64,000 nucleotides of DNA from Boesenbergia rotunda (taxonomy: Eukaryota; Streptophyta; Magnoliopsida; Zingiberales; Zingiberaceae): the NCBI GenBank assembly GCA_024364735.1, contig JAGFNQ010004031.1:179718-243717 (forward strand), in the 5' to 3' direction. Shown piece by piece: positions 42,482 through 53,485 of this stretch (positions are counted from its first letter, which is position 1; the number at the start of each line of letters is the position of its first letter). A program made the translations under genes and the position numbers. Under the pieces are notes generated by a model. It was not told where the DNA came from, did not search any database, and saw nothing but the letters and a program-made list of their open reading frames with translations.

Positions 42482-43245
42482 GCTGTCGCTTTAACCACTC
42501 CATTCTCGATTGTAATCCCTTCCACTCTAGTATTTTTTTTTCTGTACAATATTTTTGGTTAGATTCATACTACAATGTTGTAGTAGCTACCTATTTAAGT
42601 AACTGCTACAAATGTAGCAGCTACAGCGTATAAGACAAATAATCTTTTGCTATAATGTGAATATTTTTTTTGTTATATAATTTATAGGAAACTTGCCAAA
42701 TATCATTTTCCACGTTTCATTTGATAGTAAGTTATTACATTGTAAGTTGTAATTCCTTCTAATCCCAATATATTATTTATACGTGATTCTAAATGATGTA
42801 TTTAATATAGGAGAAAATATATGTTGCCTTTATTGGACATCAGTCGAATATTTATAACACTTGGATAAAAACATCTAGACAAATTAATCATTTTAATGAC
42901 ATTATACACTGGTCCTACAAGAGTACAGAGGAGGTAAAAAGATCTTTTGAACCATATGTTGATAAAAATCTAGCACCTACCTCCTTTACATGAAGAGAAA
43001 ATGAAAGTTCGTATGCAGCTTTAGTTATAACATCGAGTACAAACTTAGAGAGAAATCTATCGAACACTGAATAATTTAGAAAACTGAAAGATGCATTGGA
43101 AGAGATAAAGCAACAGTTAGATTCTCTATAAATTAGTGATGAAGAATTAGATTCTCTTTTGGCGTAAACTCTTAAACATGTTAAGTATATTGATTGGGCG
43201 ATGCACTATACTACTATTTCAAGTTGTTGTATTTATAGATCTTGT
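42482..43245. other. Transposon remnant with GTAGCAGCTAC-type motifs
   Basis: No gene is called. Motifs TAGTAGCTAC, AACTGCTACAAATGTAGC and AGCTAC cluster at 42570-42630 and recur at 46560-46757, 58186-58750 and 60890-60955. A short stretch near 43083-43170 could be an exon fragment (LKDALEEIKQQLDSL in one frame), but it soon meets a stop. Confidence 0.4.
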
Positions 43246-46200
43246 TGTCACGCCCCGAGATTGAAGGAGCCGCTGGTCCAATATAAAATCGGACAGCATC
43301 TCTCCTATCCGACGGACAATTTACGCATACATACAACACATACAATATAAAATTTGGCCTCAGGCCTCAAAATCAAACAAAACATATAATGTAAGACATC
43401 CATATCCATAATTGCAAAGTACGAACTTACCTGAGCTGTCGGCCAGCAGGAGCACAGCGAAACCATAACACATAGTCCAACCCCAGGCCATGGGGGAGTC
43501 TCGCTCTCATCTTTTCGTGTCTCAGGACGAGAATGGATCCCTGGTTGCGACCATGCTCTGGAACCACTATTCAAAAGCGGTCGAGCGGAGCAATACAGTG
43601 CAAATGCACACACTCTATGGTAGCCACTACCCCTAAGTGGATGTGTGTGCATATCCTAATATAACTGGCGATGGGCTCAGACTATATAGGAGACGATGAT
43701 TGCCAGCATGCATCTATGCAAGGATGGTGCATGACTATAAAACATGCAAACCCACCCAATCCCCATCTATACCTCAATCTAATATGCACAGGCATGTATC
43801 CAATACCATGACCTATTAACCATAAAAATCAGGTATAAATGCCAAGTATGTCTAATAGTTAGTCAGTGCCAGGTATAATGCAACCTACCACTATTCCTAT
43901 GTACACCTACATATGTATGTACCATACAGAGTAAGAATATTAAGTATGTGACTGAATAGACAAAATTTCGGATAATCTCAAGGGTCAAGCAGTAAGTATC
44001 AAGCAGGAAAATAATAGGAGCAGATTTAAAGTAAAATAACCTACTGGAATCAATAAAATAGTCATGCATAAGATAAACGATTCTATAGAGACAAGCAAGA
44101 AGTACCCGCCTCAAAAGAGAGATGCTCGTATCAGAAAAGAACCTCCAGTCCGATAATCAGCAATGATAAACCCAATCAATGCCCTATATCAAAGGCATAA
44201 TGTTTAGCTACAATAATATATAATTTATAGCTAAACGAGCTATCTCAAGTAATTAGGATCGTTCTAATTATCTAGTTTCATTTAATTAATCACAATTAAA
44301 TGAGTTGCCACTAATTATCCAAGTTACCTAGATTAGATTCATGTTAGGTTTCAGAACCCGAATTATCAAGTTTAGGTTACTAGGTTTAATCTCAAATTAA
44401 CCCTAAGGATACAATATGAATATTAATCCCATATAACCCAAAGCTTGAATTACATAGCCTAGGGATAATTACAACATCAATTATGAAATAGTAAGGTTAC
44501 ATCTAGGCCAACCTAAGTTAGGTTAACCATTCTATAACCTAACTAACTCAAAGACCATTCATGGTACAAAAACCCCAATTAAAGTCATCAACAACGTAAT
44601 ACATCCACCTTCCTCTTTGGCTCACGTCGTTGGGTTCCTACCCAAAGGAAACACAACACTTCTAAGCTACCCTAAAACAAAATCTATTTCACTTCAAATG
44701 GAGCTCACGGCAAGCACAACCAAGGTGTTGCTAACCCTAATTCCACCCATAGTGAACCATATAAAATTCTAATTCAATCACAGATTATATGGAAAGCCAA
44801 AGCAACAATTCGACTACTCTATTAACAAACCAACCGTATGACTCCAACAAAAATCAAGATTCATGGTAGATAAAATAAAAAGCTAAGTCCCTAGATCTCT
44901 AAAATAGGATTCCACATCATAGAATAAATTCCAGATTAACCTATTTACTCCACTAATAAAGAAGGAAAACAATCCAAACATAATTATTACCCTCGGCAAA
45001 ACTTTCAACACACCAAATCTTCTGCAAGGACCATACCATAGATTAAATTCCAATACTTAGTTCATTACCAGAGCTAGATTAATGAGCAAATCCAACACTA
45101 ACATTCCCTTGCTACTCAAAATAGAGTTCTATACCAAGACAACATTGAAAGCTAAAATCAAGCGAAACCATCTTCATTGTTCCGTAGAAAAACCAGATCG
45201 AACCCCAAACGTGAAAACTCACAGCAAGACTTCGAAGAACCCAACCCAGAAATCCTTATTAATTCTTCTTTGCAATAGAAATCTCGACTTATCACAGATC
45301 CAATTTCTAATAGAGAACACAAAATGAGCATTCACAGCATCGACATGAACTAGAACTCAGATTAAAACCAGAATCTTCTCAACAAAACCCAACACTCATA
45401 GAAATCTCACGATGAAGAAGGACATCCAAAAATCAAATCCCATTCCAACAGTGAGTTCCAGTTCTAATCTAGATTCTCCAGCTCTAAGGAACTTAAAACG
45501 GAAGTCCAAATCAAATACCAAAACAAACTTCAGCGATCAGAAGCACAAAACCTATTGAGAACAAGCAATCCACAACCAAACAGAAGGTTCACATGCTCAA
45601 TTCCACCAAGGTTAATACAATAGGTCTGATCTTACCTGAAATTGTGTTGGCTGTGAGTCCCCAGCTCCAATCCCACGCAATTAGCTCTCGAACAGTAGAG
45701 CTAATATGCCCTGAGAACAATCTCGGTCAGTTCAAGCTAGGAAATCCCATCACCTAAGTAGTAGCATCCCTAATTCATCCGAAATAAACCAAAGCCCTAC
45801 TCAGAGCAGCTGCGTCGTCATCGTTTCAGCCCTGACCTATCACACATAGGTCGCGGAAGAAACCCACCTCCAATATTTGACCATGGAAGGTTGATAGCTG
45901 CCAAACCACTATGCCCCTCTTCGGCGATGATCGCTCAATCGATTCGGAGAGGAGCAACTCATAAGTCCCTGCCAGTGGAGATTTTTTTCCCCAAACTCTC
46001 ATCAGCCCAAATCAAAGGAGCTCCCTCACCGTGAGTCGAGAGGAGGTGGAGATGGGAGGTTGGCTTGGTGGCGTAGGTTGGGGACGATGAAGTGTAAGGT
46101 TGAGGGGAAAAGGAGTAGCGTCGAGTTGCGTTCGACTGCAGGCTAGGGCATGCGACACAGGGGAGAGGAAGAAAGAGTTTATATGGGGGGGTTTGCAAAA

Positions 46201-46530
46201 ATGTCCCTCAATTCTTCAGAATCCAAACCTTACCCTTAGGGTAAGATTTTTAATAGTTTAACCCTGATAAATTTATGTAATCCACAACATGTCTCTAGGG
46301 TTAGATTATTTATCCTCTTAACCCCTAGCTTTAGCCATAATCTAAACCAATCCTTAATTTTAAGATTTATTTTTATTTTAAATCCTAAAAGTTAAGTGTC
46401 AATTAATTTACCCTTTGGTAATTTAAGAATTTACCCGAACCCTTTTACCCTAGTTCGATAACCCTAGATCTTCCACGTAAATTTTTCGAAAAAATTTATT
46501 CTACTGGTTTTTAGTTGGCCGTATTTAACA
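43246..46530 (-). mobile_element. Solo LTR of a chromovirus-type Ty3/gypsy element (minus strand)
   Basis: An exact TSD CTTGT flanks the unit (43241-43245 and 46531-46535). On the minus strand it starts TGTTAAATACGG and ends CTCGGGGCGTGACA, as LTRs of Tekay/Del-like chromoviruses do, and has a TATA box (TATAAA on the minus strand, 46178-46183) preceded by a long CCTAA-rich U3. No coding region or second LTR is present, so it is a solo LTR of 3285 bp. Frames inside (43305-43652, 43863-44114 and others) are not genes. Confidence 0.75.
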
Positions 46531-46784
46531 CTTGTTGTCATTGTTTTATTCTAGAATTTTAGTTCGATAGAATTTACTTTGTCAAGTATAACTACAACAT
46601 GAAATCGAGAGTAGCTATTAGATAATAACTGCTACAACGATAAAGCGAAAGTAGTTGCTACACGTTGCTCGACAATAACTGCTACACCTTGTAGCAGCTA
46701 GTTGAGAGTAGCTGCTACAATGTGATATTGTGTAATAAATGCTACATGTTGTAGCAGTTATAGGTCTGGGTCGATCGGCTAGAG
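46531..46784. other. Transposon remnant with dense GTAGCAGCTAC-type motifs
   Basis: About ten variants of (A/G)TAGCTGCTACA and TGTAGCAG(C/T)TA occur in 200 bp, continuing the flank broken by the solo LTR. At 46758-46788 a piece TTATAGGTCTGGGTC..GGCTAGAGGGTGA resembles the text at 53485-53520. Confidence 0.5.
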
Positions 46785-47199
46785 GGTGAAGCTCTAGGCG
46801 AAGCTCTATGACCAAGGGGGCCCTAGGAAGAAGTGCACGACACTTCGAACTTCCGGATTGGCCGAATCTTCACTATTTTGTTTGGTTTGCTTTTCATTTA
46901 CAAGTTAAATTTATGTATTCTTTGTGTGTACTTCAAATTGTAAGATGTGTTTCTCCGCCTCCGGAAAGTCTGGAAAGGAGACCATTAGTGGACTCACGAT
47001 TGAGTGCTTAGGCCTTGGATGTATTGACCCTGGGGGTTGGGAACCAAGTAAAATCCCGCGTGTTTATCTTGTCTTTCTTTAGTTATTTTTATTTTCCGTT
47101 GCGTACTAACCCTGATAGAAAAATGCTTTTCAATGAAATTTTGACAAATTTTTTGAGTCGATATTCACCCCCCCTCTATCGACTGGCACCGATTCTACA
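46785..47199 (+). repeat. Truncated 5' LTR (R/U5 part)
   Basis: It matches the last 415 bp of the 3' LTR, including GAAGAAGTG(C/T)(A/G)CGACACTTCG, TTTCTCCGCCTCCGGAAAG and TTCACCCCCCCTCTAT. U3 and the TATA box are missing, so this copy cannot start its own transcript from the 5' end. Confidence 0.8.
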
Positions 47200-47201
47200 A
47201 G

Positions 47202-47213
47202 TGGTATCAGAGC
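47202..47213 (+). other. Primer-binding site (initiator Met tRNA)
   Basis: TGGTATCAGAGC lies two bases after the LTR end TTCTACA. Confidence 0.9.
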
Positions 47214-47303
47214 TTGGTAGGTCTTCACCGGACTAATAGCCAAAGGAGCAACGAAGCCAGGAATTGAGGGGGAGCAAGGGTGAATTCAGGTATACTTTAA
47301 ATT

Positions 47304-48358
47304 ATGTCAATTTTTAAGTTTCATATTATATGTTTTAAGTGCAGAGAGATAGGACACTATAAAAACCAGTGTCCTACTCGTAAGACTTGATCTTCACCAC
47401 CGGCGGCAAAGGAGGTACCAGCACCAGGAGTCTGGAGAGATAAGAGCCACATCCGCTGCTTTAGATGCCAAAAGTAGGGACATTACAAGAACCAGTGCCC
47501 AGGCTGGAAAAGGATTCGATCCACAACGCCGAGAAATGTGACTACGATAAAGGAGGTACGGAAAGTAAATTTTTGCAAAAATGTTCTTCAATTTTCTGAA
47601 AAATTAGATCTTCCTGCTAAATTAAATTATCTGCATAATGAGTTAACTATATTGCATGACAAATTAGTTACAAATGGATCCAACATAGATTATAGTAAAA
47701 TACCAAACATTAATTCTTTAATCCTTAATATTAATGCTAGAATTACAAAATTAATAATAATACTTTAATTTCTAATAATTTTGATAAATTTAAGGATGAT
47801 AATAATAATATTTCTGATAATGCTGATAATCCTAAGGATAATCATGAAATCTTAATTAATAATATTTCAGATAATCCTGAAGATAATGATGAAATTGTAA
47901 TTAATAATTCTTTTGATAATTCTGATAAAAATAGTGTTGATAACACTAATGTTTCTCAAGATAATGTTGAGAATTATATTGATAATAATGCTCAACCCAT
48001 TTCTGAAGATAATATTGACAATTATAGTCTACCCTTAATTAACAATTCTACTGCTTTTGAATATAATGATACAACTTTAATTAATAATCTTGAAAATTAT
48101 TCTACCTATTGTGATGATAATGATACAATTTTAGATTCTAAATTTAACCCTGAAGATGAAGAAGAATATGTTTCTAAAGATGAAAAACAATTCATTCATA
48201 TTGAAGCAATAATTAAAAAGGCTGACAAGAATTCAAATAAAACAGAAGTATTAAGTAAAATTAAGAACTTAAAAACAAAAGAAACAGTAGGTAAATCAGA
48301 ATTTTTTGAATTAATGAAAATGATGCAATTAGATCCAAAATTATTATTCAAGTTTTAA
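47304..48358 (+). pseudogene. Unrecognised ORF: two CCHC knuckles, helical middle, Asn/Asp-rich tail
   Basis: I do not recognise this gene. One frame runs from ATG 47304 to 47768 with TGA near 47388 and TAG near 47487, then a shift near 47750 moves to another frame that stays open to TAA 48356-48358, about 350 codons in all. Near the N terminus are two knuckles, CFKCREIGHYKNQC and CFRCQK(stop)GHYKNQC. A probably helical middle follows (KLDLPAKLNYLHNELTILHD), then a long stretch dominated by Asn, Asp and Ile, and a Lys/Glu-rich end (EVLSKIKNLKTKE). Knuckles lie at the N terminus, the reverse of a normal gag. Composition is far more AT-rich than the LTRs. It could be a captured gene, a diverged gag-like RNA-binding protein, or viral in origin; the sequence alone does not decide. 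Confidence 0.5.
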
Positions 48359-49832
48359 AAACCTTAATCTTAATTAAATTCAAACTCAAATCTTAAAAAC
48401 TTTAATCTTAATTAAACTTTAAATTTAAATTTTTTTCCCTTAAATAGTAAGTTTATTCTCAAAATCATAATTAATTCTTAATAATTTAAACTTTAATTAA
48501 TTCTTAATAATTTAAACTTTAATTAATTCTTAATAATTTAATCTTAAAAACTTTAATCTTAATTAAACTTTAAATTTAAATTTTTTTCCCTTAAATAGTA
48601 AGTTTATTCTCAAAATCATAATTAATTCTTAATAATTTAAACTTTAATTAATTCTTAATAATTTAAACTTTAATTAATTCTTAATAATTTAAACCTTAAT
48701 TAATTCTTAATAATTTAACCTTTAATTAATTCTTAATAATTTGATATTAATTAATTCTTAAATTATGATTAATTCTTAATAACTTAAAAGTTAATTAACC
48801 CTTAATTAAATTTTAACTAACTCTTTACAACTTAAATCCTTAAATAAATCTCAACACCTTAAAATCTTCATTAATGCTTAATTTATTAACAATTCAATCT
48901 TTAATTCAACAAAATCCACGAACTAAATTTAAATTAATTAATTTTAATTATAGAACTAATAAAATTCTACCCAACCAAAACATCCAACTAAATAACAATA
49001 AATATATCAAAGTAGGTTGACATATTCGCGGGTTCACACGGTCAGTATCAAATCGAGAATTTGATACTTTATTAGAAACTCAATTAAAATGTTTTGACCT
49101 GATTGACTCATGCATAAATATCATGCCCATGCATCTACTTTTCTCTTCTTATATATTTGTCATGTCATTCATGTTTACGTTTCTGCATTATTTAGAATGG
49201 ATAGATAGGAAAAAAATTGGTTGATACTTGCCTAACCTAGTACCAGGATAGGGCGAGATGATAGTACGTTAGGGAACTAGCCGAAGCTACCTCGCCACAT
49301 CCTATACTAGTTAGACCAGAGCTTTTCAAAGGGTAAATTAAAAGTATTCTTTCTTTAAAAGGCTTTGTCTAAGGAAAGGGTAGATGATCTAATAAGGCTA
49401 CGACCAAAGAAGGCCACTGTGCCTCGCCAAGACCTGAAAGTCAATTATTGAAATATGCTTTTAAATTACAAATTATTAAACTTGAATCTAACTCAATGTC
49501 ATGCAATCTATAAATTAAATTGAGAAAAATTAATCTAGCATCTCACAAACACCTATAAGGCAACCGTGCTTGCTTGTATTGCGATACATAGAATGGGTGA
49601 GATGTTAAGGACTAATTAATTGACAAATATTTTTTCAAATGTTTTCAAAATCATTAGGATATTTTCTTAAAATTCTATTTTCAAAATAATGTTTAAACAT
49701 AATAATGTTTTTATGAATTTTATGTTTGATTGAGTGTTTATTTATAAATACATTTTTAAAAATTATATCTTTTCGAATGTTGTTTGACCTACACATAGAC
49801 ACAAACCTTTTAGGTTAATACTAAAGTCCCTT
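48359..49832. other. AT-rich internal DNA with tandem repeats
   Basis: No gene is present. From about 48409 a 151-bp segment is repeated (second copy from about 48560), and inside it a ~26-bp unit (AATTAATTCTTAATAATTTAAACTTT type) is repeated many times up to about 48740. From 49200 the DNA is less skewed but still lacks coding motifs. Confidence 0.6.
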
Positions 49833-50715
49833 AAGACACTTAGGTAGAGGTCTTTGTAGTTAACAAGGGTAGCCAGAATGTGTCAGGTTCGGGGGGAGTC
49901 TGTATTTTTATGGATTTTTTAAGAAAATTATTTTCAAAAATTTTATCCTTTCAAAATGGTTTGTGCTTTAAAAATTATTATCATTTCAAAATGGGTTTTG
50001 AAAAATATTTTTCAAAAACTTATTATGTCATTTCAAAATATTTTTCGATTATCGCAAAATTATTTCTTTGAAAATTATCTTACTCCATCCAAAAATATTT
50101 TTCAACAATTATCTTAATTGCTCTGATGATTTGGGTAAACTCTAACGACACATAGGAAGATTTCTTAATGATCTACAAAGAATTCCCAAAATTGTGTCAG
50201 ATTTAGGAGGAGTCCAAGTCAAAAGAAATTAATCTATTATTCTAGATTATTTCAAAATGTGTTTTAATTGAGTCAAACCCTAAGACTCAGAGGAAGATTA
50301 ACTTGTGGTCAACAAGCTTCCTAGGACTGTGTCAGGTTTTGGGGAAGGTTTAAATTAAAAGACTTATCAGTAATTTCAAAAATATTATATTTAAAAAAAA
50401 CTCACTATCTTTTTTAAATACTTTTAAAAATATTATACTATCATTTTCTAAAACTAATTACGAAATTCTTTTTATCTTTTGGAATATCGTTGAAAATAAT
50501 TTTTACTTGAGTTTGGAAAATTTTTCAGAACACTTAGGAAAATTTTCTTGTAGTTAACAAGATTTCCTAGGATTGTGTCAGACTAGAAAAGAAACCAAAT
50601 CAAGAAAGTTATTATTTTTTTAAAACTAAAATATTCATTATTGGAAAATCCCTAAGACACATAGGAATTTTCTTGTGGTCAACAAGATTCCCAGGATTGT
50701 GTCAGACATAGGAAA
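49833..50715 (+). repeat. Five dispersed copies of a ~65-bp module in the 3' untranslated region
   Basis: Copies at about 49833-49905, 50139-50215, 50281-50345, 50530-50595 and 50650-50715 share (A/G)ACAC(A/T)TAGG, TTGT(A/G)GT(T/C)AACAAG, CCCAG(G)A(T/C)TGTGTCAG and a purine-rich tail such as GGGGGGAGTC or AGGAGGAGTCC. The purine tails may be extra polypurine tracts, as in other Sireviruses. The frame at 49880-50071 is incidental. Confidence 0.7.
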
Positions 50716-51073
50716 ACTCATTTATATATATATATATATATTGTTGGTACAATTTAAGTACTTAGTGTTTTTTTCTAATACTTTATAGAACAAGTACTTA
50801 GTTTTTCAAAAAAAAGGGAAAGAGTTTTGAAAATCATTTTTCAAAAATATATATATTTTCAGTATTTTCAAAAAAAAAGAGGAGAGATTATCTTAAAAAA
50901 ACGTAGAGAGGCTTAAGTTAATTTTTTCCTTATTGTTGTTGCAATGTTTTTGTTATTTCCTTTTGATGTGTGACAAATGGGGAGAGAGGCTTAAGTTAGA
51001 TTTTTTTCGTTTTCTCCCAAGTGTTAAACTTAGAACCCTTAGACCTAACCTAACTTAAGATATTGTCAAACAT

Positions 51074-51088
51074 CAAAAAGGGGGAGAT
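51074..51088 (+). other. Polypurine tract
   Basis: CAAAAAGGGGGAGAT lies directly before the LTR start TGTTGG, identical in core to the tract of the intact Sirevirus at 19230-19242. Confidence 0.85.
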
Positions 51089-52878
51089 TGTTGGTGTAAA
51101 ATGCATCAGCAATGAACAGTCATCCTCTAGTATTTCGATATTTGACAATATACTAAAGTTAGTGACAATATATGTTAGACAATGTAAGGGTTAGTCAAAG
51201 TAATCAAGGGTTAAACCAAACAGGGCTTTATGTTTGGTAGGGTAAACCTAGGTTTGATCAGTTTGAAAAAGGGTTAAGCCAAGCAGGATTTGATATTTGG
51301 CAGGATAAATACAATCCAGGGTTGGTCAATTTGACCAAGGGATTAAATCACACCGGACTTGAGGTGTGCGATTATATTTACCTGATGATTGGAAAAAGTC
51401 TAGTCATGATCATGATGACTAGCAAAGGAGTGATTTTGGTGAAAGAAATCGTGGTGAGTGAAGTCAGGTCCTAGCAAGGGAAGTTAGGTGAAAGAAATCC
51501 TGGTGAGTGAAGCCAGGTCCTATCAAGGGAAGCTAGGTGAAAGAAATCCTAATGAGTGAAGCTAGGTGAACTAAATCCTGGTGAGTGAAGCTAGGTCCTA
51601 GTGAGTGAAGCTAGGTGGACTAAGTCCTGGTGAGTGAAGCTGGGTACGAAGTCTTGGTCCGGGAGACTAAGTACTAAGTCCTAGTCAGGGATTGGGCAAC
51701 GGAGTCTTTGCCGAGCGAGGATTGTGGACAGAAGTAGAGACGGGTCAAGGTCGGACGTCTCAAGATCCGAGTTCTTGGAGGCCAAGCAAAAGTCCAGCCT
51801 GAGGTCCCGGTTGGCAAAAGCTTTAGTCGAGCAGGAATAGCGAACATAAGTAGAGACGGGTCGAGGTCGGACGTCTTGAGATTTGGGTTCTCGGAGGCTA
51901 AGCGAAAGTCCAATCGGAGGTTCTGATTGGCAAAAGTAACTTCTCCAGTATGGAGTAGGTGAGGACGCGTTCCCCGGGAAAGGGAACATTAGGCGTCCGT
52001 TCGACCTAGGGTTTCGGGTGAAATCCAAAGTCAAAACCAACTAAGCTAAGGCTAAGATTATCTGTGTTTTTGTCTTGTGTTTGTTGTCTTGCAGGTACCT
52101 GGAGTTGGAGTCAAGATAGGTGAGAAAACGCAAGAGAAAAGGAACCTGGGAAATAGCTCCTGGGCGCTTGACATGAATCAGGCGCCCACGAGATGTTGGG
52201 CGCCGCCCTAGTTGGGGCAGCCCACTCCCAGGTGCCTAGAAAGCCAAGCGCTTGTGCCTTCCCAAGCACCTGGGAAGGTCCCAGGCGCCTGGGAAGGCCT
52301 GACTTATCGCTTCTGCGATTTCGGTGCAACGGATAAGGTTTTGACCGACACGTGGCAGTCACCCAAGACCTCACAGGCACCCGTGAAGCTTTTATATAAA
52401 GGGGTTCAACCCTTCATTCCAGAACATCAACTTTCACATCTGCTAAAGCGTTCCATGTGAAGCAAAAGTGCTTAAGGCGAAGCTCTGCGACCAAGGAGGC
52501 TCCAGGAAGAAGTGTGCGACACTTCGGACTTCCGGATTGGTCGGATCTTCACTGTTTTGTTTGGTTTACTTTTCATTTACAAGTTAAATTTATGTATTCT
52601 TTGTGTGTACTTCAAATTGTAAGATGAGTTTCTCCGCCTCCGGAAAGTCCAGAAAGGAGACCATTAGTGGGCTCACGATTGAGTGCTTAGGCCTTGGATG
52701 TACTGACCATAGGGGGTTGGGAACCAAGTAAAATCCTGCGTGTTTATCTTGACATTCTTTAGTTATTTTTATTTTCTGCTGCGTACTAACCCTGATAGAA
52801 AAATGCTTTCCGATAAAATTCTGACAAATTTTCAAGTCGATATTCACCCCCCCCTCTATGACCGGCACTGATCCTACA
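51089..52878 (+). repeat. 3' LTR of the non-autonomous Sirevirus-like element
   Basis: The LTR is 1790 bp. It contains GTGAGTGAAGC(T/C)AGGTCCTAG repeats (about 51450-51650), a duplicated AGTAGAGACGGGTC(A/G)AGGTCGG block (about 51730 and 51855), a CCCAGGCGCCTGGG-type cluster (52140-52300), and TATA box TATATAAAGG (52393-52402). Frames inside are not genes. Confidence 0.85.
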
Positions 52879-53484
52879 CTTTCTTGACCTTTTGTCTTTG
52901 TCCTTCTCTTTGTTTTTCAGTTTTAGATAGTTGTCCTTGATGTGTCCCTCTTCAGTGCAGTTATATAATCAAAATTTTCTTCTTCCAAGAAGAAACTTTT
53001 TGGCCTGTGTCTTATAATTTTTAGTCTTAAAAAAATTGTTTAGCTTTCTTACCACATATACTTTTTCATCTTTGTCGACCGATGAATCTAAATTTGGTCT
53101 AGTCTTCTTGGCTTGCAGAGCTAACTCCTGATTCGGTTCCTTTCTTTGTCCTGCACATCTTGATTTGTGTAGTTCAAATGTAGAGAAAAGTCTTTCTAAA
53201 CTATTTACCTTGAGATCCTTGGAGATATAGTAGGAGTCTACAATAGACATCTATTTTGGTGATCTCGGAAACACATTTAAGGCATACCTTAATGAGTCTT
53301 GTTTTGTCACTGTTTCTCCGAGGTTGGTGAGTTCGGTGATCGACTCCTTGATCATTGCGTGTAGTTGTGTCACCATTTCTCCTTCTTTTATTCGGAGATA
53401 CATTAGCTGATTTTGGAGTACATCCCATCTTGCTAGCTTTAGGTGACGATTAGTCATCCTGAAGTGGTTGGGCTCTGATATCAA
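52879..53484 (-). pseudogene. gag: Sirevirus gag fragment (minus strand)
   Basis: On the minus strand two consecutive pieces read as Sirevirus gag. The first, after the primer site, has KLARWDVLQNQL, VTQLHAMIKESITEL and SLRYALNVFPRSPK (53251-53484). The second has SIVDSYYISKDLKVNSLERL and VYVVRKLNNFF (52969-53250), then YNCTEEGHIKDNY, a CCHC knuckle with the last Cys changed to Tyr. The N-terminal ~100 codons are missing, since the primer site runs almost straight into KLARWD. The fragment is cut at 52878 by the end of the neighbouring 3' LTR. The alignment with the intact gag at 13542-15194 is clear (for example RYVLQAFPR versus RYALNVFPR). Confidence 0.75.
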
Positions 53485-53485
53485 T

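Larger units (their letters stand above)
46785..52878 (+). mobile_element. Non-autonomous Sirevirus-like LTR retrotransposon (5' LTR truncated)
   Basis: The 3' LTR is 51089-52878 (TGTTGG..TCCTACA). The 5' LTR keeps only its last ~415 bp (46785-47199), closely matching 52465-52878. The primer site TGGTATCAGAGC (47202-47213) and polypurine tract AAAAAGGGGGAGAT (51074-51088) are typical of Sireviruses. The internal 3.9 kb has no protease, integrase, RT or RNase H motif. It holds one broken ORF with two CCHC knuckles and an Asn/Asp-rich tail, an AT-rich tandem block, and five copies of a 3' module. This looks like a LARD-type parasite of a Sirevirus carrying an unusual gene. Confidence 0.7.

Noticed and set aside
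47304..48358. A normal Sirevirus gag
   Set aside because: No UBN2-type region precedes the knuckles, the knuckles lie at the N-terminal end, and the Asn/Asp-rich tail has no counterpart in the intact gag at 13542-15194.
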